DNA of 50,682 nt from Comamonadaceae bacterium CG_4_9_14_3_um_filter_60_33. GTDB taxonomy: Bacteria > Pseudomonadota > Gammaproteobacteria > Burkholderiales > Burkholderiaceae_C. Both the position numbers and the translations under genes were made by a program. Shown in pieces: positions 1 through 7,936 of the stretch. Positions within the stretch are counted from its first letter, which is position 1. Every line of letters begins with the position of its first letter. The notes beneath the pieces were generated by a model. The model had not been told where the DNA came from and made no database searches. It worked only from the letters and a program-made list of their open reading frames with translations. The stretch covers positions 1 to 50,682 of the forward strand of contig PFUD01000174.1 of assembly GCA_002789915.1 (NCBI GenBank), read 5' to 3'.

Positions 1-30
1 GGTGCCGGGTCTCGCCCCGGCGGGCGACTC

Positions 31-58
31 ACTTTTCTTTGCTTCGCCAAAGAAAAGT
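31..58. repeat. Perfect hairpin of a dispersed intergenic repeat
   Basis: An 11-bp perfect inverted repeat (ACTTTTCTTTG / CAAAGAAAAGT) flanks the loop CTTCGC. The hairpin and its surroundings, including the following AAGCAAAAGAAAGGCGACC, match a motif I remember as recurring between genes of Comamonadaceae and other Burkholderiales. It could act as a bidirectional terminator for a gene just left of the window. The hairpin is seen directly; the family-wide recurrence is from memory. Confidence 0.7.
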
Positions 59-112
59 AAGCAAAAGAAAGGCGACCCCGCTGTCTGCGACCTGCAGCAA
101 AGCTGCAGGCAA

Positions 113-205
113 CCTGCGATGGATGGGTTTTGCGGGGGAGTCGCTCGAACTCGCTGCGCTCAGACAATCGCGACTCCTGATCCCGCAAAACCCACCCATC
201 GCAGG
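113..205. repeat. Large imperfect inverted repeat (repeat element, non-coding)
   Basis: Positions 113-136 and 182-205 are 24-bp inverted copies with one mismatch (A at 123). A second inner pair, GAGTCGC at 138-144 and GCGACTC at 170-176, extends the stem. The whole segment could fold into a long cruciform or RNA hairpin. It spans most of the gene-free stretch 1-283, where I see no real gene: the short ORFs through it only translate the repeat. Such elements recur in Comamonadaceae genomes as I remember them; their function is unknown. Confidence 0.7.
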
Positions 206-283
206 CGCATACAGAAGGGGTGGGGTAGCCAAATAGCCCAGGCCTGCTGCTCGTGCTGCTGCGCAGCACATCGTGTTGGTGGG

Positions 284-1132
284 TCAGGTGTAGCGCTTGC
301 TGCGCAAATTGTTCTTCATCTCGCGCAACAGCGGCTGCAACTTGTCGCTGCCAATGCGCAGCGCCACGCAGGTGGCCAGAATGTCGATGATCATCAGGTG
401 CAGCAGGCGCGACACCATCGGGCTGTAGCGGTCATAGCCCTCCGGGTGGTCGGCCGCCACATGGATGTCGCCCGCCGAGGCCAGTGGCGAGCCACTGGCG
501 GTAATGACGATGGTGGTGGCGCCATTCTTGCGCGCAATGTCGCACGAATCCATCAGGTCACGGGTGCGCCCCGAGTTGCTGATCACCAGCACGCAGTCGC
601 CGGGTTGCAACAGCGACGCGCTCATCACCTGCATGTGGCCGTCGCTGTAGGCCACGCCGTTGATGCCGAGCCGAAAGAATTTGTGCTGCGCGTCCTGCGC
701 CACCACGCCCGAGTTGCCAACGCCAAAAAATTCGATGCGGCGGCCCGCGTGGTAGGCCTTGAGCAGGGCATCGACGGCCTTGTCGATAGCGACAGAACTG
801 GCATCGTTGCGGTATTTCAGAAAGGCCGCCACGGTGTTGTCGATGACCTTGACCATGATGTCGCTGGTCTTGTCATCGGCATCGACGCTGCGGTGGATGA
901 ACGGCACGCCCTCGCTCACGCTGCCGGCCAGCTTGAGCTTGAAGTCGCTCAGGCCGTCATAGCCGACGCTGCGGCAAAAGCGCACCACCGTAGGCTTGCT
1001 CACATGGGCGCGGTCGGCCAGTTCGCTCACTGGCATCAGGGCAAAACTGCGCGGGTCGCTCAGCACCAGCTTGGCCACGCGCTGCTCAGCGGGCGCCAGC
1101 GAGGGCAGGCAGGCCTTGATGCGGTCAAGCAT
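284..1132 (-). CDS. hexR: HexR-like RpiR-family transcriptional regulator
   Basis: A 282-residue regulator of the RpiR family. Residues 1-75 form the helix-turn-helix domain (recognition region around SELADRAHVSKPTVVRFC, residues 36-53). A sugar isomerase (SIS) domain follows at about 125-260, with GVGNSGVVAQDA and ISNSGRTRDL typical of phosphosugar binding. HexR proteins repress zwf and other central-carbon genes and are released by 2-keto-3-deoxy-6-phosphogluconate. The gene lies 90 bp downstream of zwf on the same strand, which fits this role. A longer frame starts at 1201, but its extra 23 residues come from an intergenic repeat, whereas the family begins with MLDRI, so I chose the ATG at 1132. 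The HexR name rests on family and context; the ligand is not proven. Confidence 0.85.
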   Translation of the reverse strand: MLDRIKACLPSLAPAEQRVAKLVLSDPRSFALMPVSELADRAHVSKPTVVRFCRSVGYDGLSDFKLKLAGSVSEGVPFIHRSVDADDKTSDIMVKVIDNTVAAFLKYRNDASSVAIDKAVDALLKAYHAGRRIEFFGVGNSGVVAQDAQHKFFRLGINGVAYSDGHMQVMSASLLQPGDCVLVISNSGRTRDLMDSCDIARKNGATTIVITASGSPLASAGDIHVAADHPEGYDRYSPMVSRLLHLMIIDILATCVALRIGSDKLQPLLREMKNNLRSKRYT

Positions 1133-1140
1133 GGTGGATG

Positions 1141-1222
1141 CCGCAGCGCCGGGCCGCCCCAAGCAAGGCACGGCCCCCTCGGGGGGTAGCGACGCACACA
1201 AAGTGGCGAGCGTGGGGGCGGT
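1141..1222. repeat. Comamonadaceae-type intergenic repeat with C5/G5 palindrome
   Basis: This spacer between zwf and hexR holds the GC-rich palindrome CCCCC-TC-GGGGG at 1174-1185, followed by a segment containing GTGGCGAGCGTGGGGGC. I remember this kind of sequence as repeated between genes in Acidovorax and Polaromonas relatives. It may attenuate read-through from zwf into hexR. It also falsely lengthens the hexR reading frame. Confidence 0.6.
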
Positions 1223-2677
1223 TTAGCACTCTTCGCTCCAGCAGAAACTGTCACGGGCGATCATGGCGCTGGTGGCGCTGGGGCCCCATGTGCCTGATGC
1301 GTAGGGACGCGGGCCTTGGGCGTCGGCCTGCCAGTGGTTCAGGATGGGCTCGACCCAGCGCCAGGCTTCTTCCTGCTCGTCGCTGCGCACAAACAGGTTG
1401 AGCCGGCCGTCGATCACGTCGAGCAGCAGCCGCTCGTAGGCACCGACGCGCTCCTGGCCAAAGCGCTTGTCAAAGTCCAGGTCAAGCTGCACCGGCGACA
1501 GCGTGTGCGAATTCTTGCGGTTGTCCTGGCCCTGCGCCAGCAGGTGCAGTTCCAGCCCGTCCCTGGGCTGCAGGTTGATCACCAGCCGGTTGGCCAGGCC
1601 GATTTGCGAGTTGAAAATGGCGTGCGGCGTCGGCCGGAAGTTGACCACGATGCGCGCATCGCGCCCGGCCAGGCGCTTGCCGGTGCGAATGTAAAACGGC
1701 ACGCCGGCCCAGCGCCAGTTCGATATTTCGGTGCGCAGCGCGACAAAGGTCTCGGTTTGGCTGGCAGGGTTCACGCCCAGTTCTTCGCGGTAGCCGGGCA
1801 CCGCCACGCCACCCACTGCACCAGCGCTGTACTGGCCGCGAATCACATCCTGCGCCAGCGTTTCGGGTGTCCAGGGTTTCAGTGAGCGCAGCACCTTGAG
1901 CTTTTCGTCACGAATCGCGTCGGCATGCGAGTTGATCGGCGGCTCCATGCCAATTGCGCACAACAGTTGCAGCGCGTGGTTTTGCACCATGTCGCGCAGC
2001 GCGCCGGTGGTCTCGTAAAACGCGCCGCGCTTTTCCACGCCCAGTTCTTCGGCAATGGTGATCTGGATGTTGGCAATGTGCTCACGGCGCCACAGCGGCT
2101 CGAACAGCGAATTGCCAAAGCGCAGCGCAAACAGGTTTTGCACGGCGGGCTTGCCCAGGTAATGGTCGATCCGAAACACCTGCTTTTCGCTGAACACCTG
2201 GGCCACGCTGTGGTTGATGGCGCGGTTGCTGGCCAGGTCGTGGCCCAGCGGTTTTTCCAGTACCACACGGGTTTGCGGCGTGTTCAGGTCGGCAGCGGCG
2301 AGTTGTTCGACGATGGTGGTGAACAGCGCGGGCGCGGTAGCCAGGTACATTACCACGGTATCGGCCGGGCGCTGCGCCAGCTTGCTCGCCAGGTAGGCGT
2401 AATGCGCGGTCTTGGACAGGTCCATGCTGACAAATTCCAGCAGCTGGGAGAAGCGCGCAAATTCTTCCGGGGTGGGGCGCTTGGCCAACTCCACCTGGTC
2501 GAAGCGGGCCTGGATCATGGCGCGGTAGCGTTCGTCGCTGAGATCGTCGCGGCCGACACCAATGATGCGTGCCCCCTCGGGGAGAGTGCCATGTTTGAAA
2601 GCCTGAAACAGCGCGGGCATCAGTTTGCGCCACGACAGGTCGCCGGTGCCGCCGAAGAGAACAAGGTCAAAACTCAT
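1223..2677 (-). CDS. zwf: Glucose-6-phosphate 1-dehydrogenase
   Basis: Oxidises glucose 6-phosphate to 6-phosphogluconolactone with NADP, the entry to the oxidative pentose-phosphate and Entner-Doudoroff pathways. The 484-residue product has the N-terminal dinucleotide motif GGTGDLS (9-15), the EKPLG segment (141-145) and the active-site signature RIDHYLGK (169-176), in which His and Lys act in catalysis and substrate binding. Length matches the family. An ATG four codons upstream (2689) is also possible; neither has a clear ribosome binding site, and I chose the one giving the usual MSFDLVLFGG start. It is the first gene of a zwf-hexR unit. Two inverted repeats just upstream are candidate operators. 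Confidence 0.97.
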   Translation of the reverse strand: MSFDLVLFGGTGDLSWRKLMPALFQAFKHGTLPEGARIIGVGRDDLSDERYRAMIQARFDQVELAKRPTPEEFARFSQLLEFVSMDLSKTAHYAYLASKLAQRPADTVVMYLATAPALFTTIVEQLAAADLNTPQTRVVLEKPLGHDLASNRAINHSVAQVFSEKQVFRIDHYLGKPAVQNLFALRFGNSLFEPLWRREHIANIQITIAEELGVEKRGAFYETTGALRDMVQNHALQLLCAIGMEPPINSHADAIRDEKLKVLRSLKPWTPETLAQDVIRGQYSAGAVGGVAVPGYREELGVNPASQTETFVALRTEISNWRWAGVPFYIRTGKRLAGRDARIVVNFRPTPHAIFNSQIGLANRLVINLQPRDGLELHLLAQGQDNRKNSHTLSPVQLDLDFDKRFGQERVGAYERLLLDVIDGRLNLFVRSDEQEEAWRWVEPILNHWQADAQGPRPYASGTWGPSATSAMIARDSFCWSEEC

Positions 2678-2732
2678 GTGAACAATCATGGGTGGGAAGG
2701 TGATGCAGAAGCAAAAAATTTAGAATGCGTAA

Positions 2733-2747
2733 TGTAACTTCGTTTCA
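2733..2747. promoter_or_regulatory. Candidate HexR-type operator upstream of zwf
   Basis: TGTAACTTCGTTTCA is a near-palindrome (TGTAAC / GTTTCA, one mismatch) 56 bp upstream of the zwf start, in the divergent zwf-exbB spacer. HexR operators in gammaproteobacteria are 15-17-bp palindromes with TGTAAT-type arms, and this resembles them. The palindrome is seen; the HexR assignment is inference. Confidence 0.4.
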
Positions 2748-2757
2748 TTGTTTTTGG

Positions 2758-2774
2758 AAAAGTTGGTAACTTTT
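2758..2774. promoter_or_regulatory. Perfect 17-bp palindrome in the zwf-exbB spacer
   Basis: AAAAGTT-GGT-AACTTTT is a perfect inverted repeat with a 3-bp centre, 11 bp beyond the TGTAAC/GTTTCA near-palindrome. It may be a second regulator site or control the divergent exbB promoter, whose possible -10 box TAAACT lies at 2812-2817. The binding protein is unknown. Confidence 0.4.
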
Positions 2775-2868
2775 TCGGTCGCGCTGCAACGCTGTGCGCC
2801 ACCCGCTTCGATAAACTACCCCTGTGAGTTAGTGACTCCTTCAAAAAAATCCCGCTCAAGGAAATATA

Positions 2869-3714
2869 GTGCAAATCAAAGTTAAGGCATGGTTGGCGTG
2901 CTGCGTCTGCGCGTTGGCGCTCGCAATCACGCTGATGCCGTCAAGTTCGCATGCCCAAGGCACCGCGACACCAGCGTCTGTGTCTGCGCCTACGCTCGGT
3001 GAAGCGCCCGCCACGCCACCAGTTATCACCGACGTAAAGCCAAATACCAACAACCCTTACGGCCTGGCATCGCTATGGAAGACTTCCGACGCAGTGGCCA
3101 AGACGGTGCTGTTGCTGCTGCTCGTTATGAGCATCGGCAGCTGGTACATCCTGGTCGTCAAAGTGCTCGAGCAAGCCAAAATGATGCGCCAGGCCAAAGC
3201 TGCCACCCAAAACTTCTGGTCGGCCGGCACGATCGAGCGGGGTGCCGCTGCGCTTGAAGCCAACAGCCCATATCGCTTCATGGCCGATGCCGCCAGCAGC
3301 GCTGTCAAAAAGCATGTCGGCCTGATGGGCCATGTGGATCTCAACGACTGGATCGCCATGGGCATCCAGCGCGCCGTGGAGCGCATTCGAAGCAGCACCC
3401 AAAATGGACTCGCCTTTTTGGCCACCGTGGGCTCCATCGCGCCGTTTGTTGGCTTGTTTGGCACCGTCTGGGGTATTTACCACGCGCTGACGGCCATCGG
3501 CATCTCGGGTCAGGCGTCCATCGACAAGGTGGCCGGGCCGGTGGGCGAAGCGCTGATCATGACGGCCATCGGCCTGGCCGTGGCTGTGCCGGCCGTGCTG
3601 TCGTACAACTGGCTGGTGCGCCGCAACAAGGCGGTGATGGACGACGTGCGCGCCTTCAGCCAGGACCTGCACGCCGTGGTACTGGGCTCGGTCAAAAAGT
3701 CCTTAACCGATTAA
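2869..3714 (+). CDS. exbB: ExbB, proton channel subunit of the TonB complex (MotA/TolQ/ExbB)
   Basis: Inner-membrane subunit that with ExbD uses the proton gradient to energise TonB. The 281-residue protein starts with a signal-like segment ending near SSHAQ (about 29), then a Pro/Ala-rich periplasmic stretch. Three membrane segments follow, near 78-98, 180-212 (containing GLFGTVWGIYHAL) and 228-250 (containing MTAIGLAVAVPAVL), the last two being the conserved MotA/TolQ/ExbB core. The start is GTG, supported by AAGGA about 5 bases before it. It is the first gene of exbB-exbD1-exbD2-tonB. An N-terminal signal extension occurs in many ExbB proteins. Confidence 0.93.
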   Translation: MQIKVKAWLACCVCALALAITLMPSSSHAQGTATPASVSAPTLGEAPATPPVITDVKPNTNNPYGLASLWKTSDAVAKTVLLLLLVMSIGSWYILVVKVLEQAKMMRQAKAATQNFWSAGTIERGAAALEANSPYRFMADAASSAVKKHVGLMGHVDLNDWIAMGIQRAVERIRSSTQNGLAFLATVGSIAPFVGLFGTVWGIYHALTAIGISGQASIDKVAGPVGEALIMTAIGLAVAVPAVLSYNWLVRRNKAVMDDVRAFSQDLHAVVLGSVKKSLTD

Positions 3715-3721
3715 AAACCCC

Positions 3722-4153
3722 ATGTCCATGAACCTTGGCGCCAACGACGACAGCGATGACGCGCTCATGGCAGCCATCAACACCACGCCGCTGGTGGATG
3801 TGATGCTGGTGCTGCTGATCATTTTCCTGATCACGATTCCCGTGGTGACGACCTCGATCAAGCTCTCGCTGCCGAAGGAGCGCGTGGAAGTGCGCGCCAC
3901 CAAGCCCGAGAACATCATCATTTCGGTTGATCAGGGCGGCAACATTTACTGGTACGACGCGCGTGTCAACAGCGTTGATGCACTGGTCGAGAAGCTTAAA
4001 AAAGTTGCCAGCCTCAGGCCGCAGCCTGAAGTGCAGGTGCGCGGCGACGCCAGGGCCCGCTATGAGGGCATCGGCAAAGTGCTGCTGGCCTGCCAGCGCG
4101 CGGGGATTGCCAAGGTCGCCTTCATCACCGAACCGCCACCGCTCGGCGGTTGA
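3722..4153 (+). CDS. exbD: ExbD/TolR family protein (first copy)
   Basis: A 143-residue ExbD. A short cytoplasmic N-terminus leads to one membrane helix with INTTPLVDVMLVLLIIFLIT (19-38), whose Asp is the proton-carrying residue of the family. The periplasmic domain follows (KLSLPKE to the C-terminus). It begins 7 bp after exbB. A second, clearly different exbD lies immediately downstream, so the motor may contain two ExbD types, as in the Xanthomonas tonB-exbB-exbD1-exbD2 cluster. Confidence 0.93.
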   Translation: MSMNLGANDDSDDALMAAINTTPLVDVMLVLLIIFLITIPVVTTSIKLSLPKERVEVRATKPENIIISVDQGGNIYWYDARVNSVDALVEKLKKVASLRPQPEVQVRGDARARYEGIGKVLLACQRAGIAKVAFITEPPPLGG

Positions 4154-4175
4154 GCCTCAGCCAGATAACGACCCC

Positions 4176-4604
4176 ATGGGACTGCACGTAGGAAACACCA
4201 GCAACTCGGATGAGCCCGAAGTCATGATGGAGATCAACACCACGCCGCTGATCGACGTGATGCTGGTCTTGCTGGTCATGCTCATCATCACCATCCCGAT
4301 TCAGTTGCACTCGGTTGATCTTGAAATGCCGGTTGGCGCGCCGCCGACCCAACTGGTCAAGCCAGAGAAAATCCAGATCGACATCGACGCGCAGAGCATG
4401 GTCTATTGGCAGGGTCTGCCGGTAACGGCTGCCGAACTGGACGAGCACATGAAAGCCATCGCCGCCCAGCCGCCGCAGCCTGAGGTTCACATTCGCTCCG
4501 ACAAAGCCTCGCAATACGCCGTCTTTGCCAACGTGCTCGCCAGCAGCAAGCGTCTGGGCCTGAACAAGATTGCAGTGATCGGCGCGGAGCAGTTTGTCCC
4601 ATGA
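4176..4604 (+). CDS. exbD: ExbD/TolR family protein (second copy)
   Basis: A 142-residue ExbD paralogue with the same layout: short N-terminus, membrane helix with EINTTPLIDVMLVLLVML retaining the key Asp, then a periplasmic domain. The in-frame ORF runs further upstream through exbD1, but MGLHVGN at 4176 gives the family length and falls 22 bp after the first exbD. It overlaps tonB by 4 bases (ATGA), which suggests translational coupling. It differs from the first copy mainly in the periplasmic half, so it may bind a different partner. Confidence 0.92.
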   Translation: MGLHVGNTSNSDEPEVMMEINTTPLIDVMLVLLVMLIITIPIQLHSVDLEMPVGAPPTQLVKPEKIQIDIDAQSMVYWQGLPVTAAELDEHMKAIAAQPPQPEVHIRSDKASQYAVFANVLASSKRLGLNKIAVIGAEQFVP

Positions 4605-5281
4605 AGACGCTCGGCATGGATGACCGCTTTGAGCCGTACGACCCGTCGCGGCGCGTCAAAGGCCTGATTGTCGTGATTGCGCTGCATGTGCTCATCGGCT
4701 ACGCGCTGGTCTCGGGTATGGCGCGCGATGGACTCAGCTACATTAAGAAGCCGCTGGAAGCCGTGGTGATTCAGGAAGTGGTCATTCCCCCACCGCCGCC
4801 GCCGCCGCCAAAGAAAGTCGAGAAACCTCGGGTCATCCCTAAGGAGAAGGCGCCGCGACCACCGCCACCACCCGCGCCTTTTGTGCCGCCGCCCGATGTG
4901 GCTCCAGAGGTGATTGCGAACGTGCCAGTGATTGAATCCGTGGCAACGCCGCCGCCAGAACCCGTCGTGATTGCGCCCCCACCCCCAGAGCCAGCACCAA
5001 CATTCGCAACCGCGGCGACCGGCCCCACGCGCACCAGCATCGGGCTGGCCTGCCCGATCCAGATGCCGCCCGAGATGCCACGGCGGGCACTGCGAGACGG
5101 CATCGAAGGCGTGGTCAAGGCGCAAATCCATATCAAGGGCGGCACCATTGTTGAAGTGACAATTTTGTCTGGGCCGCGCGTATTTCATGCCGCGGTCAAG
5201 GCCGCCATGCTGCAGTACACCTGTGTTACCGATGGCGATGACGTCGTTGCCACGCAGCAATTCAATTTCAAGATTGAATAA
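4601..5281 (+). CDS. tonB: Energy transducer TonB
   Basis: Transmits ExbB/ExbD motor energy across the periplasm to outer-membrane receptors. The 226-residue protein has an N-terminal anchor helix (about residues 20-40), then a proline-rich spacer (about 62-138) with runs of up to eight prolines and Lys/Glu segments, and a C-terminal TonB domain (about 150-226; [20 protein letters not shown]). No TonB-dependent receptor gene is nearby, so its substrate cannot be read from context. I see no convincing Fur box upstream of the operon. Confidence 0.92.
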   Translation: MKTLGMDDRFEPYDPSRRVKGLIVVIALHVLIGYALVSGMARDGLSYIKKPLEAVVIQEVVIPPPPPPPPKKVEKPRVIPKEKAPRPPPPPAPFVPPPDVAPEVIANVPVIESVATPPPEPVVIAPPPPEPAPTFATAATGPTRTSIGLACPIQMPPEMPRRALRDGIEGVVKAQIHIKGGTIVEVTILSGPRVFHAAVKAAMLQYTCVTDGDDVVATQQFNFKIE

Positions 5282-5305
5282 GCGGGCCTGAAAGGCGCCG
5301 CGCCC

Positions 5306-5339
5306 TGACGCTGGCCGATGCTGGCGTGGCGCGCGTCAG
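5306..5339. promoter_or_regulatory. Inverted repeat between tonB and tal
   Basis: CTGACGC (5305-5311) and GCGTCAG (5333-5339) form a 7-bp perfect inverted repeat in the 80-bp spacer. It could be a weak terminator of the tonB operon (there is no T-run after it) or an operator for tal. Function is undecided. Confidence 0.3.
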
Positions 5340-5348
5340 TGTGGCGTC

Positions 5349-5355
5349 TGATAAT
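5349..5355 (+). promoter_or_regulatory. Candidate -10 box of tal, placed for a leaderless transcript
   Basis: TGATAAT ends six bases before the tal ATG, so transcription would start at or next to the start codon. No Shine-Dalgarno sequence is present and no good -35 box is visible. Similarly spaced boxes precede pyrF, lptM, the second acyltransferase gene and aroB. Confidence 0.45.
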
Positions 5356-5361
5356 GTGGTC

Positions 5362-6309
5362 ATGAACCAACTCGACGCCCTCAAACAATTCACCACCGTG
5401 GTGGCCGACACCGGCGACTTTCGGCAAATCGAAACCTTCCAGCCGACCGATGCCACCACCAATCCGTCGCTGATCCTCAAAGCGGTGCAAAAGCCCGAGT
5501 ACCGCTCGCTGCTGCAAGATACTGTGACCCAGTACCGCGGCCGTGCGCTCGACGAGATCACCGACCGGCTGCTGGTGCGCTTTGGCTGCGAGATTTTGTC
5601 GCTCATCCCGGGTCGGGTCTCGACCGAGGTCGATGCGCGTTTGAGCTTTGATGCCAGCGCCAGCTACAGCCGCGCCGAGCGGCTGATCGAGCTGTACCAG
5701 GCGCAGGGCATTCACATCGACCGCGTGTTGATCAAGGTGGCCGCTACCTGGGAAGGTATTCAGGCGGCGATCCGGCTGGAGCAGCGCGGCATTCACACCA
5801 ATCTGACGCTACTGTTTTCGTTCTGCCAGGCGGTGGCTTGCGGCCAGGCCAAAGTGCAATTGATCTCGCCGTTTGTCGGGCGCATTTACGACTGGTACAA
5901 GAAATCCGCCGGTACGGCTTGGGTCGAGGCCGACCATACCGGCGCCAACGACCCCGGTGTGCAGTCGGTCACGCAAATCTTCAACTACTACAAAAAGCAT
6001 GGCATTGCCACCGAGGTCATGGGCGCGAGCTTTCGCAACATCGGCCAGATCACCGCACTGGCCGGCTGTGACCTGCTGACCATCAGCCCCGACTTGCTGG
6101 CGCAGTTGGCTGGCAGCAGGGCGCCACTGGCGCGTGCGCTCGATGCTGAAACGGCTCAGACGCTGGATATTCCCTATGTGAGCTATGACGAGTCAGGCTT
6201 TCGTTTTGCGCTCAATCAGGATGCCATGGGCACCGAGAAGCTGGCCGAAGGCATTCGCGCGTTTTGTGCCGATGCTGGCAAACTCGACAAGATGTTGCTG
6301 GCAGCGTGA
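5362..6309 (+). CDS. tal: Transaldolase
   Basis: Moves a dihydroxyacetone unit between sugar phosphates in the non-oxidative pentose-phosphate pathway. The product has 315 residues, the length of the E. coli TalB group. Recognisable blocks are [13 protein letters not shown] near the N-terminus, the catalytic Schiff-base Lys in [16 protein letters not shown] (about residue 130) and [20 protein letters not shown] frame 12 codons upstream exists, but the family start is MNQLDALKQ at 5362. pgi follows 61 bp downstream on the same strand, giving a sugar-phosphate pair. Confidence 0.97.
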   Translation: MNQLDALKQFTTVVADTGDFRQIETFQPTDATTNPSLILKAVQKPEYRSLLQDTVTQYRGRALDEITDRLLVRFGCEILSLIPGRVSTEVDARLSFDASASYSRAERLIELYQAQGIHIDRVLIKVAATWEGIQAAIRLEQRGIHTNLTLLFSFCQAVACGQAKVQLISPFVGRIYDWYKKSAGTAWVEADHTGANDPGVQSVTQIFNYYKKHGIATEVMGASFRNIGQITALAGCDLLTISPDLLAQLAGSRAPLARALDAETAQTLDIPYVSYDESGFRFALNQDAMGTEKLAEGIRAFCADAGKLDKMLLAA

Positions 6310-6370
6310 GTTTTGCTGGCGCGCCTCGAGATGGCGGTATTGCCAAGTTTTAAATGAAATGAGAGTGTCT

Positions 6371-7936
6371 ATGAACAGAATTCGTTGTGACCGCACGCCC
6401 GCCTGGGGCCAATTGCAGGCCGCGTTTGAGGCCACTGGCCGCACCTTTGATGTGCGCAGCGCGTTTGCCGCCGACCCTGAGCGCTTCGAAGCCTTCAGCC
6501 AATGCGCGCCCCATGTGTTTGCCGACCTGTCCAAAAACAGGATCGATGCAGCCACTGAAGCATTGCTGCTGGCGCTGGCGCAGCAGACCGGGCTTGCAGA
6601 CCACCGCGATGCCATGTTTGCGGGTGACGCCATCAACACCACCGAGGAGCGCGCCGTGATGCACTGGCTGCTCAGAACGCCGCCGCTGGACCCGGCCATG
6701 CCAGCGCAATCGGTGCACCGGCACATGGCTGAGACGTTGAACGAGGTGCACACCACGCTCGACGCCATGCTCGCGTTTGCCGAGCAAGTGCGCGCGGATG
6801 ACGGCATCACCGACATTGTCAACATCGGCATTGGCGGCTCCGACCTCGGGCCGCAAATGGCGGTGCTGGCGCTCGATGCATTTGTGTTACCCGGCAAACA
6901 CTTTCACTTTGTCTCGAATGTGGACGGGCACGAGCTCAACGCGGTGCTCAAAAAGCTCAAACCAGAGAGCACGCTGTTTCTGGTAGCCAGTAAAACCTTC
7001 ACCACCATCGAGACCATGACCAACGCGCAGTCGGCCAAGAGTTGGTTCGAGTCGCATGGTGGCACTGATATTGCGCGGCATTTTGCGGCGCTCACCACCA
7101 ACGTGGCAGCCGCCAACGCCTTTGGCATCAGCACCACGTTTGGCTTTTGGGACTGGGTGGGCGGGCGCTATTCGGTGTGGTCGGCCATCGGTCTGCCACT
7201 GGCGATTGCCATTGGTGCCCAAGGCTTCAAGGAATTTTTGGCGGGTGCGCACGCCATGGACGAGCACTTTCGCACCACACCGCTGGCGCGCAACCTGCCG
7301 GTGCGCCTGGGGCTGCTCGACGTCTGGTACCGCAACTTTCATGGTTTTACCAGCCGCTCAGTAGCACCCTACCACAGTGCGCTCAAGCGCTACCCGGCCT
7401 ACCTGCAGCAGCTTGAGATGGAAAGCAACGGCAAGCGGGTTGATGCGGCAGGTGCTGCCTTGCCCTACGGCACCGCTCCGGTGATTTGGGGTGAGCCCGG
7501 CACCAACGGCCAGCACGCCTATTTTCAGATGTTGCACCAGGGCACCGATGTGGCGCCGGTGGAGTTTGTCGCGGTCAAAACCCCCCGGCATGACTTGCAC
7601 GGCCACCACGCGCTGCTGCTGGCCAACGCGCTGGCGCAGGCGCAGGCGCTGATGCTGGGAAAGGCAGATGCTGGCGGCCACAAGCATTTCACCGGCAACC
7701 GGCCCAGCACGTTTTTGCTGCTCGATGAACTCTCGCCCACCAGCCTGGGTGCCCTCATTGCGCTGCAGGAGCACCGCGTGTTTGTCAGCGGCTCGGTGTG
7801 GGGCATCAACAGCTTTGACCAGTGGGGCGTGGAGCTTGGCAAGGTGCTGGCCAAGGATATTGAGGCGCGCCTGGCCAGTGGTGACGTGACCGGGCTGGAC
7901 GGCTCGACCGTCGGCTTGCTGGCGTTACTGACCTGA
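6371..7936 (+). CDS. pgi: Glucose-6-phosphate isomerase
   Basis: Interconverts glucose 6-phosphate and fructose 6-phosphate. The 521-residue protein carries the SIS-fold phosphate loop GIGGSDLGPQM (about 153), VASKTFTTIETMTN, the family signature GGRYSVWSAIG (about 263), GTNGQHAYFQMLHQ (about 376) and the C-terminal SFDQWGVELGK with the catalytic Lys (about 490). ATGs at 6359 and 6371 are both possible; GAGAG 5 bases before 6371 favours the latter. Its last 12 bases overlap the convergent hydrolase gene. HexR control is plausible given the neighbouring regulator gene but no site is evident here. Confidence 0.97.
   Translation: MNRIRCDRTPAWGQLQAAFEATGRTFDVRSAFAADPERFEAFSQCAPHVFADLSKNRIDAATEALLLALAQQTGLADHRDAMFAGDAINTTEERAVMHWLLRTPPLDPAMPAQSVHRHMAETLNEVHTTLDAMLAFAEQVRADDGITDIVNIGIGGSDLGPQMAVLALDAFVLPGKHFHFVSNVDGHELNAVLKKLKPESTLFLVASKTFTTIETMTNAQSAKSWFESHGGTDIARHFAALTTNVAAANAFGISTTFGFWDWVGGRYSVWSAIGLPLAIAIGAQGFKEFLAGAHAMDEHFRTTPLARNLPVRLGLLDVWYRNFHGFTSRSVAPYHSALKRYPAYLQQLEMESNGKRVDAAGAALPYGTAPVIWGEPGTNGQHAYFQMLHQGTDVAPVEFVAVKTPRHDLHGHHALLLANALAQAQALMLGKADAGGHKHFTGNRPSTFLLLDELSPTSLGALIALQEHRVFVSGSVWGINSFDQWGVELGKVLAKDIEARLASGDVTGLDGSTVGLLALLT

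Noticed and set aside
29-271. An 80-codon minus-strand frame in the repeat at the left end
   Set aside because: The predicted peptide is only the translation of the dispersed inverted repeat; nothing supports its expression.
2-1189. A 395-codon plus-strand open frame at the window start
   Set aside because: It is antisense to hexR and runs through the repeat region; the translation is Ala/His/Gln-rich with no recognisable domain.
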